In this document: positions 24,089-32,789 of the stretch, in pieces | How the letters are laid out: each line of letters opens with the position of its first letter | Numbering within the stretch: the stretch's first letter is position 1 | Origin: Acidobacteriaceae bacterium | GTDB lineage: Bacteria; Acidobacteriota; Terriglobia; Bryobacterales; Bryobacteraceae | Direction of reading: 5' to 3' | NCBI GenBank assembly: GCA_019233755.1 | Contig: JAFAMD010000031.1 | Location: forward strand, 1-64,000 | DNA length: 64,000 nucleotides | Made by a program: the position numbers and the translations under genes | Notes under the pieces: model-generated | The model's database searches: none | Told to the model about the DNA's origin: nothing | Seen by the model: only the letters and a program-made list of their open reading frames with translations

Positions 24089-26416
24089 ATGGTTACTCCC
24101 TATTCGGAACAAGGTCCGCCAGATGGGCGCGAGAAAAGAAATCTGCTCGTATCGAAAGGTTGGATTCAAGCCGTTGCTGTGGTGGTCCTGTTCGGCTTTT
24201 TCGTATTAGGTCTTCTTGCGTACCGGACCTATTCGGAAGAGGCGCCCATTCCAGCTCGTGTTGTTGATCCGGGCGGACGTCCGTTGTTCACGGGACAGGA
24301 CATCATGGCCGGTCAACAGATCTTTCTTCGAAACGGCCTCATGGAATACGGTTCCATTTTTGGTCATGGCGCTTATCTCGGGCCGGATTTTACGGCCGAT
24401 TACTTGCGACGCGCCGCAACCACCGTAGCCCGTTTCCATGCCGGCAAGGACTCACCCTCGAACGCCCGCGCTCAAACCGCCGCCGAGTTCAAGACCAACC
24501 GCTTCGACGCGAATACGAGCACGTTAGTATTCACGTCCGCGCAATCGGCGGCATATACGGAGCTGGTGGATTACTACGGCAAATTCTTTTCGGAACCCAG
24601 TACACGTTTCGGGCTCCGGCCCAAGGCGATTAGCGATCCGCTCGAAATCCAGCAACTCACATCGTTTTTCAGTTGGTCGGCTTGGGCGGCAGCCGCTTTG
24701 CGCCCCGGCCACAACTATTCGTATACGAACAACTGGCCTCCTGAACCTCTTGTGAATAACGCCGTTACCGCTGACATGATCATCTGGAGCATGCTTTCGC
24801 TGGCTGTTCTTCTGGGCGGAATCGGTGTCCTGTTCTTCGCATTTGGCAGGTGGAATTTCTTAGGCTGGCACGGTCGCGAGCACTACACGCTCACCTTCCG
24901 CGCTCCCGATGACGTGGCGTTGACGCCGGCGCAGCGCGTCACGGGCTGGTTCTTTCTCACCATGGCTCTTTTGTTCCTGATCCAGACTTTTGTCGGAGCC
25001 GCCTCGCAGCACTACCGGGCTGACATAACCAGTTTCTTCGGCATCGACCTGGCGCGCATACTTCCATTCAATCTGGCGCGCACCTGGCATATTCAGTTGG
25101 CGCTTTTTTGGGTGACTACTTCTTTCCTGGCGGCTGGAATCTTCCTGGCGCCCATGTTGAGCGGCCGCGAACCGAAGATCCAGAAGTGGTTTGCTGTGGG
25201 ACTGCTGGCGGCGCTCGCTGTTGTGGTTTTCGGAAGTCTTATCGGCGAGTTTGCCGGCATTCACGGATGGATACAGAAGTATTGGAGCTGGTTTGGCGAT
25301 CAAGGCTTCGAGTATCTGGACCTCGGACGGTTTTGGCAAGTTCTGCTCACATTAGGCTTGTGCATCTGGGTCGTGATGCTCTTTATCGGATTGCGTAGCA
25401 GGTTGCGAACTGAGCACCAAGGCAACATGCCTTGGTTGTTCTTCTTTTCTGCGCTGTCGATACCTGCTTTCTACGCGGTGGGCCTGCTGGCGCGGCCGGC
25501 AGCTCACTTCACCACAACTGATTTCTGGCGCTTCTGGGTGGTGCATCTGTGGGTTGAAGATTTTCTCGAGCTATTCACAACCATCATGGTTGCGTGCATC
25601 TTTGTGCTGCTTGGAGTGATAGCGGAACGTGTGGCGCTCACGGTGGTGTATCTCGACGTTGTGCTTTATTCGGCGGGCGGCGTCATCGGCACCATGCATC
25701 ACCTCTACTTTTCCGGCACACCAGCCGAGCACATGGCGCTAGGAGCCTTTTTCTCCGCTGCGGAAGTGATTCCCTTAACGTTCTTAACTGTAGAAGCCTG
25801 GAGCTTTCTCCAGCTTGGGGCGCAACAACACGGAAAGTCGCGAGCTTCTTTTCCACACTACTGGGCCGTCATGTTCCTCGTGTCCGTCGGCTTCTGGAAT
25901 TTCTTGGGTGCGGGTGTTTTTGGTTTTCTCATCAACTTGCCGGTCGTTTCGTACTATGAAGTCGGAACCGCCCTCACGACAAATCACGGTCACGCATCCA
26001 TGATGGGTGTCTACGGCATGCTGGCGGTCGGCTTGGCACTTTTTTGCATCCGGTACATGATTCCCGAAGCACACTGGTCAGAACGCGCGGCGAAGATTAG
26101 CTTCTGGTCGCTCAACGCCGGGCTCGCCTGGATGGTCTTTGCGACTTTGTTTCCACTCGGGCTCTTGCAACTCTACGAATCCGTCAACCACGGTTACTTC
26201 GAGGCCCGTAGCCTGAAGTACATCGGAAATCCGGTAAACGCCTTCATTGAATGGCTGCGCTTCCCCGGGGACGTCGTATTTATCGTCGGCGGCGTCCTGC
26301 CGCTCTTATACCTGTGCTGGTCGGCGGTGCGGACCAGGGGACACAAGACGACGCTCGAAGAACCGGCGGAAATTCTGTTCACCGAAATTACAGAGCCTGG
26401 AACTTCGCGTGCCTAA
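24089..26416 (+). CDS. norB: quinol-dependent nitric oxide reductase (qNOR)
   Basis: A 775-residue integral membrane enzyme, the right length for the single-subunit quinol-oxidising form. It has an N-terminal helix (~28-48), then a periplasmic cytochrome-c-like domain without a haem-c motif (residues ~50-220), then about 13 helices of the haem-copper oxidase fold. Haem/FeB ligands are expected in WHIQLALFWVTTSFLAAGIF, LWVEDFLELFTTIM, GTMHHLYFSG and TNHGHASMMGVYGML, all of which are present. It reduces two NO to N2O with quinol electrons. Its stop codon touches the start of the next gene, and NnrS lies upstream, so this is an NO-defence module. A GGGGAAAAGG tract lies upstream of the start. 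Confidence 0.93.
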   Translation: MVTPYSEQGPPDGREKRNLLVSKGWIQAVAVVVLFGFFVLGLLAYRTYSEEAPIPARVVDPGGRPLFTGQDIMAGQQIFLRNGLMEYGSIFGHGAYLGPDFTADYLRRAATTVARFHAGKDSPSNARAQTAAEFKTNRFDANTSTLVFTSAQSAAYTELVDYYGKFFSEPSTRFGLRPKAISDPLEIQQLTSFFSWSAWAAAALRPGHNYSYTNNWPPEPLVNNAVTADMIIWSMLSLAVLLGGIGVLFFAFGRWNFLGWHGREHYTLTFRAPDDVALTPAQRVTGWFFLTMALLFLIQTFVGAASQHYRADITSFFGIDLARILPFNLARTWHIQLALFWVTTSFLAAGIFLAPMLSGREPKIQKWFAVGLLAALAVVVFGSLIGEFAGIHGWIQKYWSWFGDQGFEYLDLGRFWQVLLTLGLCIWVVMLFIGLRSRLRTEHQGNMPWLFFFSALSIPAFYAVGLLARPAAHFTTTDFWRFWVVHLWVEDFLELFTTIMVACIFVLLGVIAERVALTVVYLDVVLYSAGGVIGTMHHLYFSGTPAEHMALGAFFSAAEVIPLTFLTVEAWSFLQLGAQQHGKSRASFPHYWAVMFLVSVGFWNFLGAGVFGFLINLPVVSYYEVGTALTTNHGHASMMGVYGMLAVGLALFCIRYMIPEAHWSERAAKISFWSLNAGLAWMVFATLFPLGLLQLYESVNHGYFEARSLKYIGNPVNAFIEWLRFPGDVVFIVGGVLPLLYLCWSAVRTRGHKTTLEEPAEILFTEITEPGTSRA

Positions 26417-26983
26417 ATGATTTCTGTATTAATGATTTCTGCATTCCACCTGGAAGCGGTTCTCGCCATTGCTTATGCGCTGGTTCTGATAATCATCTCC
26501 GCAGCGCTCGAATGGCTCGCCAAACTTTCGCACAAGCGAGCGGATCGGTACCACACAGGCGGCTTCCGCTTTGATCGCGATCGGGACGCCTGGGAATGTC
26601 CAGTGGGGATAGCTCTTCTTCGCGCAGAAATCGATCAGGAGCGGCAGGCTGTCGTCTATCGCGCCCCAGCTCACACGTGCAACAGTTGCCCAATCAAATC
26701 CCGCTGTACGCATTCCGATCACGGGCGTGAAATTGTCGTCCCGCTCGATCCCTGGATACGCTCGGCTTCCGTGCGATTGCAAAGGGGAATCTCGCTCGTA
26801 CTCCTTGCGCTGGCGTGTTTCATCCTGGTTCTCGAGCTGTTTCGCCACTGGCACGCAGCGGAACGGTCCATGCTCGCGATTGTGTTGGTGACTGCCCTTT
26901 TCCGATTCATAAAGCTCCTCGGCGAGGTGCGTTCTCGTCCCATCCAGTTTGAAGATAGAACCGATATCATGGCTCGTCTGTAA
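26417..26983 (+). CDS. membrane protein with transposase-like Cys4 zinc-ribbon module
   Basis: A 188-residue protein whose ATG directly follows the NO-reductase stop (TAAATG), so the two are translationally coupled. TM1 spans ~9-34, TM2 ~123-141 and TM3 ~150-167. Between TM1 and TM2 is a soluble block with FRFDRDRDAWECPVG, then YRAPAHTCNSCPIKSRCT and GREI. Cys61, Cys88, Cys91 and Cys97 form a likely metal site. The order F-x-[FY]-D-x3-D-x-[YW]-x-C-P-x-G ... YRA-x-A-x2-C-x2-C-P-x4-C-T ... GR-x-I is that of the zinc-ribbon insertion in IS1182/DDE transposases, but no DDE residues exist here. I do not know its function; a NO- or redox-sensing role is only a guess from position. An alternative start is Met6 (26432). 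Confidence 0.75.
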   Translation: MISVLMISAFHLEAVLAIAYALVLIIISAALEWLAKLSHKRADRYHTGGFRFDRDRDAWECPVGIALLRAEIDQERQAVVYRAPAHTCNSCPIKSRCTHSDHGREIVVPLDPWIRSASVRLQRGISLVLLALACFILVLELFRHWHAAERSMLAIVLVTALFRFIKLLGEVRSRPIQFEDRTDIMARL

Positions 26984-27061
26984 GTTCTGCTCTCCGCTTT
27001 TGTAGACTGGCTACTGGTCAAGCTAACTACCGCCATCGAGCACGCAAAGGAGGACAACGCC

Positions 27062-28501
27062 ATGAATCGCAGGTCGTTTAACTCGCTTCTGGCAGGAACA
27101 GCCGCCGCGGCCGCAGTTCCTTCTTTCTCCCGGCCACAGGAGTCACCGAACCAGGCAGCCTTTCAGCCGACCTGGGATTCCATCGAAAGACATACCGTCC
27201 CCGAGTGGTTTCAGGACGCGAAGCTCGGCATCTTTATCCATTGGGGTTTGTATTCCGTTCCCGCCTGGGCGCCGCCGACAGGCGAGTTGGGCAAAGTCGA
27301 CTGGGATACCTGGTTCACCAATAACCCGTATGCCGAGTGGTACTTGAACTCGTTGCGGATCGTCGATTCACCGACTTACAAGCATCACATCGCCACTTAC
27401 GGCAAAGACTTCGATTACTATCAGTTTGCCGCGGTCTTTAATAAAGGCACGCAATCCTGGAAGCCGGAAGAATGGGCAACTCTATTTAAGAAAACAGGTG
27501 CCCGTTACGTTGTACTGACAACCAAACACCATGATGGCTTCCGGTTGTGGCCTTCTGCGGTGAACAATCCGCACGCTAACGGCAGACAGCTTTCTGCGCA
27601 GCGCGATCTCGTCGGCGATCTCACAACAGCCGTCAGAGCGGCGGGCATGCGAATGGGCCTTTACTATTCGGGCGGCCTCGATTGGACCTTCACATCCGAG
27701 CCCATACGAACCCGGCCGGACCTCATGGCGCGGGTCCCGCAGTCGGAGGAATACGCCCGGTATGCCGACGCGCATTGGCGCGAGTTGATCGACCGCTACC
27801 AGCCTGTCGTAATGTGGAACGACATCAATTACCCGAGAGCCGGCAAAATCTCCGAACTGTTTGCTCACTACTACAACACCGTTCCCGGTGGAGTGATCAA
27901 CAACCGGTTCGGTGTCCCGTTCGCCGACTACACGACTCCCGAATACGCGAAGTACGACAAAATCACCTTTGAGAAATGGGAATCCTGTCGCGGCTTGGGA
28001 TTCAGCTTCGGGTACAACCAGGTGGAAGGCCCTGACCAGGTGCTTCCTCCCGGCCAGCTTATCGCGCTGCTGGTCGATATCGTCAGCAAAAACGGCAATC
28101 TGCTTCTGAACATCGGCCCGAAGGCGGACGCAACCATTTCCGACATCCAGCTCGACCGCCTTCATAAGCTCGGCGCGTGGCTCGACGTTAACGGCGAGGC
28201 CATCTTCGGATCGCGTCCCTGGGTGCGCGCTTCGGCGACAACGCCGGACGGCGCTGACATGCGCTTCACCTGCAATCGCGGCGCTCTTTACGTCTTCTTT
28301 CTCAATCCTGTAACGGGTAAAGCCTTGAAAATTCCTTCCACTCGCGCTTCGGAAGGAACGACTGCGGAAATTCTCGGAAGTTCATCTAAGGCGGCGCTTT
28401 CTCAATCCGGCAGTGACCTAGTCGTTACGTCCGAGGGTCCAATCCCTCAAAGCTACGCGATCACAGTGAAGTTACACCCCGCGCCGGACTCTCTTGTGTG
28501 A
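27062..28501 (+). CDS. Tat-exported GH29 alpha-L-fucosidase (copy 2)
   Basis: A 479-residue glycosidase with a twin-arginine signal (MNRRSFNSLLAGTAAAAAVPSF). The GH29 barrel starts near residue 50 (FQDAKLGIFIHWGLYSVPAW), then YVVLTTKHHDGFRLWPS and the nucleophile strand PVVMWNDINYP with Asp254 as probable nucleophile, then NGNLLLNIGPKADAT. The NDIxYP pattern differs from copies 1 and 3 (FDG) and marks a different GH29 subgroup, closer to broad-specificity fucosidases. AAAGGAGGACAAC precedes the ATG. The stop overlaps the next start by one base. Tat export implies folding, possibly cofactor loading, before export, unlike copy 1. Confidence 0.92.
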   Translation: MNRRSFNSLLAGTAAAAAVPSFSRPQESPNQAAFQPTWDSIERHTVPEWFQDAKLGIFIHWGLYSVPAWAPPTGELGKVDWDTWFTNNPYAEWYLNSLRIVDSPTYKHHIATYGKDFDYYQFAAVFNKGTQSWKPEEWATLFKKTGARYVVLTTKHHDGFRLWPSAVNNPHANGRQLSAQRDLVGDLTTAVRAAGMRMGLYYSGGLDWTFTSEPIRTRPDLMARVPQSEEYARYADAHWRELIDRYQPVVMWNDINYPRAGKISELFAHYYNTVPGGVINNRFGVPFADYTTPEYAKYDKITFEKWESCRGLGFSFGYNQVEGPDQVLPPGQLIALLVDIVSKNGNLLLNIGPKADATISDIQLDRLHKLGAWLDVNGEAIFGSRPWVRASATTPDGADMRFTCNRGALYVFFLNPVTGKALKIPSTRASEGTTAEILGSSSKAALSQSGSDLVVTSEGPIPQSYAITVKLHPAPDSLV

Positions 28502-31170
28502 TGAAACCCGACAAGCACACTAAGTCCGCACGGCACATCAACCGGCGCGAATTCGCGGGCACGCTGGCGTCCGCCGCATTCCTCGCTCGTGGCGCCGCAG
28601 CATCTCAATCGGACTCGGCACAGAAGCGGCCCGTCTACCTCGTACCTAATTTCCATCCCGCCAGTTGCGGCTGGTTAACGACGTTCTCGAAGGAGCGAGT
28701 CTACTGCGCAAATAGTTATCTGAACCATCTCGACCGCGTGCGCGACGATCCGAACTACGAATTTGTCATGTCGGAAGTCAACAACATCATCGCGATCATG
28801 AACTTCCGGCCCGATCGCATCCCGGAGCTGAAAGAGCGGGTTCGGCAGCAGCGCGTCGAGTTGGTAAACGGCTACTTCCTGGAATCGACCATTAATCTGT
28901 CCGGCGGAGAAGCGCTCGTCCGCCTCGGCGTGGAAGGATTGCGGTGGTATCAACAAATGTTCGGCACGCAGCCCCGCTTTTCCTGGAACATTGACGTCTG
29001 CGGTACGCACGAGCAAATGCCGCAAATCGCCTCCCAACTCGGTCTCGAAGCGTTGGTCTACACACGCAAGAATCCAACCGGCAAAACCCTGTTCTGGTCT
29101 GTATCGCCCGATGGTTCAAAGATCCTGACCCTCTGCCCTGGGCATTACAGCGAAGCGCACCCCCTCTTCAACACCAAAACTCCCCTGACCGAAGAGCAGA
29201 TGCACCAGCTCGAGGAGCTCTTCGCCGCCAAGGAGCCCATCACTCCGCCAAACGCCCCGATACTCGTGCTCGCGGGAGCCGATGATTACGCGCTGGCGCC
29301 GGCACTTAAAACCTATCCCTCCGAATTCCTGCACTATTGGCAAAAAGCCCGAATCGGCCGCCCGGTTCGGTTTTCTACGCTGAGCAAGTATCTCGACGCC
29401 ATCCAGCCCGGCATTGCCTCAGGCGAGATTTCCATTCCCACGTCACTGGGAGGCACCGCCTACGACTTCGACGCTTTCTGGATCGAAAATCCCAGAGTGA
29501 AAACGCTCTATCGTCGAAACGAGCAAGCCTTGCAAGCTGCCGAAATGCTGGCCACCATCGCCAGCATGAAGACAAGCCACGAGTACCCGGTCAAAGATCT
29601 CAATGACTGTTGGATTCTGATGTGCCTGAACATGGATCGCAATACGCTCTGGGGCTCTGCTGCCGGCATGGTTTTTGTAGACCCTCATTCCTGGGACGTC
29701 CAGGACCGTTTCGATTGGGTAGAAAAGACGACCGCACAGAGCCTGAACGCCTCGGGTCAGGCCCTGCTGCGCGCCGGACAAAATATCGGCTTGTTTAATC
29801 CGTTGAACTGGCGCCGCGACGATCCGGCAATCCTCGAATTGCCGGCTGGCTCCTCGCTCGACGGAGTCGTCTGCGAAGCTCTTGAGGGCGGTTCCACCCT
29901 ATGCGCGATCGCCATGCCATCCATGGGCACCGCCACCTGGAAGCTCTCTTCCGAGGCGCCTGGGCGGCCCGGCGCCATCGAACTTCCCCAGACTATCGAG
30001 ACGAAGTATTACTCCCTCCGCATTGATCCGGCAACCGGAGCACTTGTCAGTCTCAAGCTCCGCAGCAGCGGCCGCGAAATGCTCGGCGGCCCGGCAAACG
30101 TGATCGTTGCGGAGCGTCCCTTGCATATGCGCCCTCACGATGATCCGGGGGACTTCATGCCGGCCCGTCCGGATCGCACGCGCCTCGCGACATCCGGCGA
30201 TCAGCCGTCAAAGATAATAGTCCGGCGAGGTCCGCTTACCACCACGGTAGAGGTTTCCGGCACATTCTATGGCGGCGGCGTAATTCGCCGTGTCCTGCGC
30301 TTCTATCACGATCACCCGCGCATCGACTTTGAAACAGAGTTGAACGATATCCCGAACTTCACAGTTGTCGTGGCGGAATTCCCACTGGCCGAAGAGGTAA
30401 CCGAAATTCGCCGCGGTATACCTTTCGGCTTCTCACACGGAGCCTGGTCGAAACCGAACTCCGAGTTGCATGGCTGGACAAAGGGAATCGTCCCCGCTGT
30501 ACGCTGGATTGACTATAGCCTGAGCAGCGGCGGCGGCTTTGCTATTTTCGATCGCGGCTGCAGCGGCCGCGAAATCGATGGTCAAACCCCCATCATTTAC
30601 GTTCTGAACGCCGAGGATAAATATAACGGCTATCCCAATCCGTGGCTCAGCGGCCAGGGCCGGCACGTGCTCCAGTATGCGATCGCCGTTCGCGAAGCCC
30701 CTTGGCCTGAGTCACGAATTCCACGCATGGCCTGGGAATACAATCGCGGACCGGTTATGGTTGCCAACACGGCGCCCGCGCAGGCCAGTTCTTATCTCGA
30801 AACCTCAGACAACGTAGTGGTCGAGGCGCTTCGCCGCGAAAGCGATCACATTGAATTGCGGCTTGTAGAATATCTGGGCCTGCCTGGCACCGTCTCCGTG
30901 CGACTCGATTTGCCTCACACCGAAGCGGCACTGACGGATGTTATGGGCCGGAATAAGTCCGTTTTGCCAAAGTCTGTTTCGTCAAAGTCCTCGAACTATC
31001 AATTTCCGGTTCGGCCGCAACAGATTGTGACGATTCACTTCAAGTCTGATCAAAAACTCCAACTCCCCTCGCCCGTAACGGCATGGGACCCGTTCGTTCC
31101 CGACGAAAAACTACCCGCGCTCCACGCTTACGACCCCAAGCTGGTCGGCCACCCGCCATTTGGAACCTGA
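28501..31170 (+). CDS. Tat-exported GH38-like protein (alpha-mannosidase relative with altered metal site)
   Basis: An 889-residue protein that begins at ATG 28501 (a GTG three bases earlier is possible) and overlaps the fucosidase stop. The Tat signal is INRREFAGTLASAAFLA. A GH38 N-terminal domain is suggested by VPNFHPASCGWL where alpha-mannosidases have HxHxDxxW, by WNIDVCGTHEQMPQIA (Asp165 aligns with the nucleophile Asp), and by the alpha-mannosidase-type middle and C-terminal beta domains (YYSLRIDPATGALVSL; RVLRFYHDHPRIDFETEL). The first zinc-ligand Asp of HxD is replaced by Ala (H52-P-A54), so either metal is bound differently or the activity has changed. The substrate is unknown. The fucosidase neighbours suggest a complex fucosylated glycan. 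Confidence 0.78.
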   Translation: MKPDKHTKSARHINRREFAGTLASAAFLARGAAASQSDSAQKRPVYLVPNFHPASCGWLTTFSKERVYCANSYLNHLDRVRDDPNYEFVMSEVNNIIAIMNFRPDRIPELKERVRQQRVELVNGYFLESTINLSGGEALVRLGVEGLRWYQQMFGTQPRFSWNIDVCGTHEQMPQIASQLGLEALVYTRKNPTGKTLFWSVSPDGSKILTLCPGHYSEAHPLFNTKTPLTEEQMHQLEELFAAKEPITPPNAPILVLAGADDYALAPALKTYPSEFLHYWQKARIGRPVRFSTLSKYLDAIQPGIASGEISIPTSLGGTAYDFDAFWIENPRVKTLYRRNEQALQAAEMLATIASMKTSHEYPVKDLNDCWILMCLNMDRNTLWGSAAGMVFVDPHSWDVQDRFDWVEKTTAQSLNASGQALLRAGQNIGLFNPLNWRRDDPAILELPAGSSLDGVVCEALEGGSTLCAIAMPSMGTATWKLSSEAPGRPGAIELPQTIETKYYSLRIDPATGALVSLKLRSSGREMLGGPANVIVAERPLHMRPHDDPGDFMPARPDRTRLATSGDQPSKIIVRRGPLTTTVEVSGTFYGGGVIRRVLRFYHDHPRIDFETELNDIPNFTVVVAEFPLAEEVTEIRRGIPFGFSHGAWSKPNSELHGWTKGIVPAVRWIDYSLSSGGGFAIFDRGCSGREIDGQTPIIYVLNAEDKYNGYPNPWLSGQGRHVLQYAIAVREAPWPESRIPRMAWEYNRGPVMVANTAPAQASSYLETSDNVVVEALRRESDHIELRLVEYLGLPGTVSVRLDLPHTEAALTDVMGRNKSVLPKSVSSKSSNYQFPVRPQQIVTIHFKSDQKLQLPSPVTAWDPFVPDEKLPALHAYDPKLVGHPPFGT

Positions 31171-31174
31171 TTGA

Positions 31175-32632
31175 ATGTGCATCCGAAAGTTGGTCTCCTG
31201 CGCTCTCGTTCTGAGTTTCACTGCTTTGGCGCAAAACATGAACCATCCCGACCGCCTCGCGTGGTTTCGCGATCAGGGCTTCGGCCTGTTCATCCATTGG
31301 GGTGTCGACAGTCAATTGGGTTCGGTCATCAGCCACTCGCTTGTGGGCGCTTCTGACGATTACGTCGAACGCTACTTTTCCGAGCTGCCGAAAACCTTTG
31401 ATCCCTATAAATTCCATCCGCAAGATTGGGCTGTACTGGCGAAACTGGCCGGCGTGCGCTACGTCGTCTTCACAACCAAGCATCACTCCGGCTTCTGCAT
31501 GTTTCCGACTGCAACTACGACTTTCGGAATCATGGAGACGCCCTTCCACCGCGATATCACCGCTGACGTGCTGGCCGCATTCCGCGCCGAAGGTATCGCG
31601 CCCGGGGTCTATTTCTCACCTGATGACTTTCATTGGCTGCATGACCATGGCATCACCATCCAACGGAACGTGCCTGAAGTCTCGCCCGAACATAACCCTG
31701 AACTGCTCGCCTACGACCAAGCGCAAGTGCATGAGCTCCTCACCCACTACGGCCCGATCTCGGTTATTTTCTTCGACGGTCCCGCATCCGGCCTGAAAGA
31801 TCTCGCTTGGAAGTTGCAGCCGGATATCGTTGTCACTCGCGGCGCTCTCGAAACTCCCGAGCAGTACGTACCGGGCATCCCGCTCGAAGGCGCCTGGGAG
31901 TCGAACCTCACCATGGGAACGCAGTGGCAATACAAGCCGACGAACGAAACCTATAAGTCCGGTACGCAACTGATTCGAACGCTGATTGAGACCCGAGCAA
32001 AGGGCGGCAACCTTCTTCTGAACATCGGACCTAAACCCGACGGTGAGCTTGCCATTGAGCAGGAATCCCGCCTGCGTGAGATTGCGCTGTGGATGTTCGT
32101 GAACAGTGAAGCCATATACTCCGTGCGCCCCTGGGTCATCACGAACGAAAACGACGTCTGGTTTACCAGGAAGAAAGATTCAGATACCGTCTACGCGATC
32201 GTCGCAAGCGAGCAGCGCTGGAAATACGGTGAGTGGAAGGATCTGACCCTGCATTCCGTCCGCGCCACCGAAAAAACTGAGGTGAGCGTTCTGGGCCAGA
32301 ACGACAAAGTCCTCGAATATCGCCCCGATGTGGTGCCAAAGACCACCTGGCGCCAGGAATCCGACGGGCTGCACATTCGCGCTATGCATGCGCAGCGGCT
32401 CTACAACAACCGTGAGTGGCCTAACCCCATCGTGCTCAAAATCACGAACGCCCAGGCGGCCATGAAGCCGCCGCAAGTGAAAACCGAGACCGCAAAATGG
32501 GACCCTGCCACCAATAGCGTCACCCTCACCGGCGTTCTACGGGATTTGGGTGAGGCTCCGTCTGTCGAGGTCGGCTTTCAATACCAGCACATCCGGCTTG
32601 GATACCGACGAGCGAAGCGAGCCCTGGCATGA
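31175..32632 (+). CDS. exported GH29 alpha-L-fucosidase (copy 3), frameshifted near C-terminus
   Basis: The 485-residue reading starts 4 bp after the GH38-like gene. It has a Sec signal (ALVLSFTALAQ), then the GH29 barrel: FRDQGFGLFIHWGVDSQLG, YVVFTTKHHSGFCMFPT, nucleophile strand SVIFFDGPAS with Asp201, and KGGNLLLNIGPKPDG. A C-terminal beta-rich part follows. The frame departs from sense after VEVGFQYQ (about 32587): the natural continuation (TSGLDTDERSEPW onward) is in the next frame at 32589-32780. One extra base, probably c32588, explains it. The catalytic domain is unaffected. Without the shift the gene would run to 32780, ten bases before the UnbV gene. Confidence 0.87.
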   Translation: MCIRKLVSCALVLSFTALAQNMNHPDRLAWFRDQGFGLFIHWGVDSQLGSVISHSLVGASDDYVERYFSELPKTFDPYKFHPQDWAVLAKLAGVRYVVFTTKHHSGFCMFPTATTTFGIMETPFHRDITADVLAAFRAEGIAPGVYFSPDDFHWLHDHGITIQRNVPEVSPEHNPELLAYDQAQVHELLTHYGPISVIFFDGPASGLKDLAWKLQPDIVVTRGALETPEQYVPGIPLEGAWESNLTMGTQWQYKPTNETYKSGTQLIRTLIETRAKGGNLLLNIGPKPDGELAIEQESRLREIALWMFVNSEAIYSVRPWVITNENDVWFTRKKDSDTVYAIVASEQRWKYGEWKDLTLHSVRATEKTEVSVLGQNDKVLEYRPDVVPKTTWRQESDGLHIRAMHAQRLYNNREWPNPIVLKITNAQAAMKPPQVKTETAKWDPATNSVTLTGVLRDLGEAPSVEVGFQYQHIRLGYRRAKRALA

Positions 32633-32780
32633 CATCTCCCGCAAAACGCTTACGGCGCCTGGAGAATTTTCGACCGTCTTCCGCGGATTACAGCCCGGCA
32701 AAGCCTACGCCTTCCGCGCCGTTGTCATACATCCGCTTGTCACCGTATACGGCCAGGATGTGAAGACGGTAGCCAAATAG
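32589..32780 (+). pseudogene. displaced C-terminal segment of GH29 copy 3 (beta-sandwich tail)
   Basis: Read in the frame +1 relative to copy 3, this gives TSGLDTDERSEPWHDISRK, then GEFSTVFRGLQPGKAYAFRAVVIHP and a stop at 32778-32780. It looks like the last strands of a fibronectin-III/carbohydrate-binding-like domain. It has no start codon or ribosome binding site of its own, so it is the lost tail of the preceding gene rather than a separate one. Confidence 0.65.
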
Positions 32781-32789
32781 GACCAGCCA

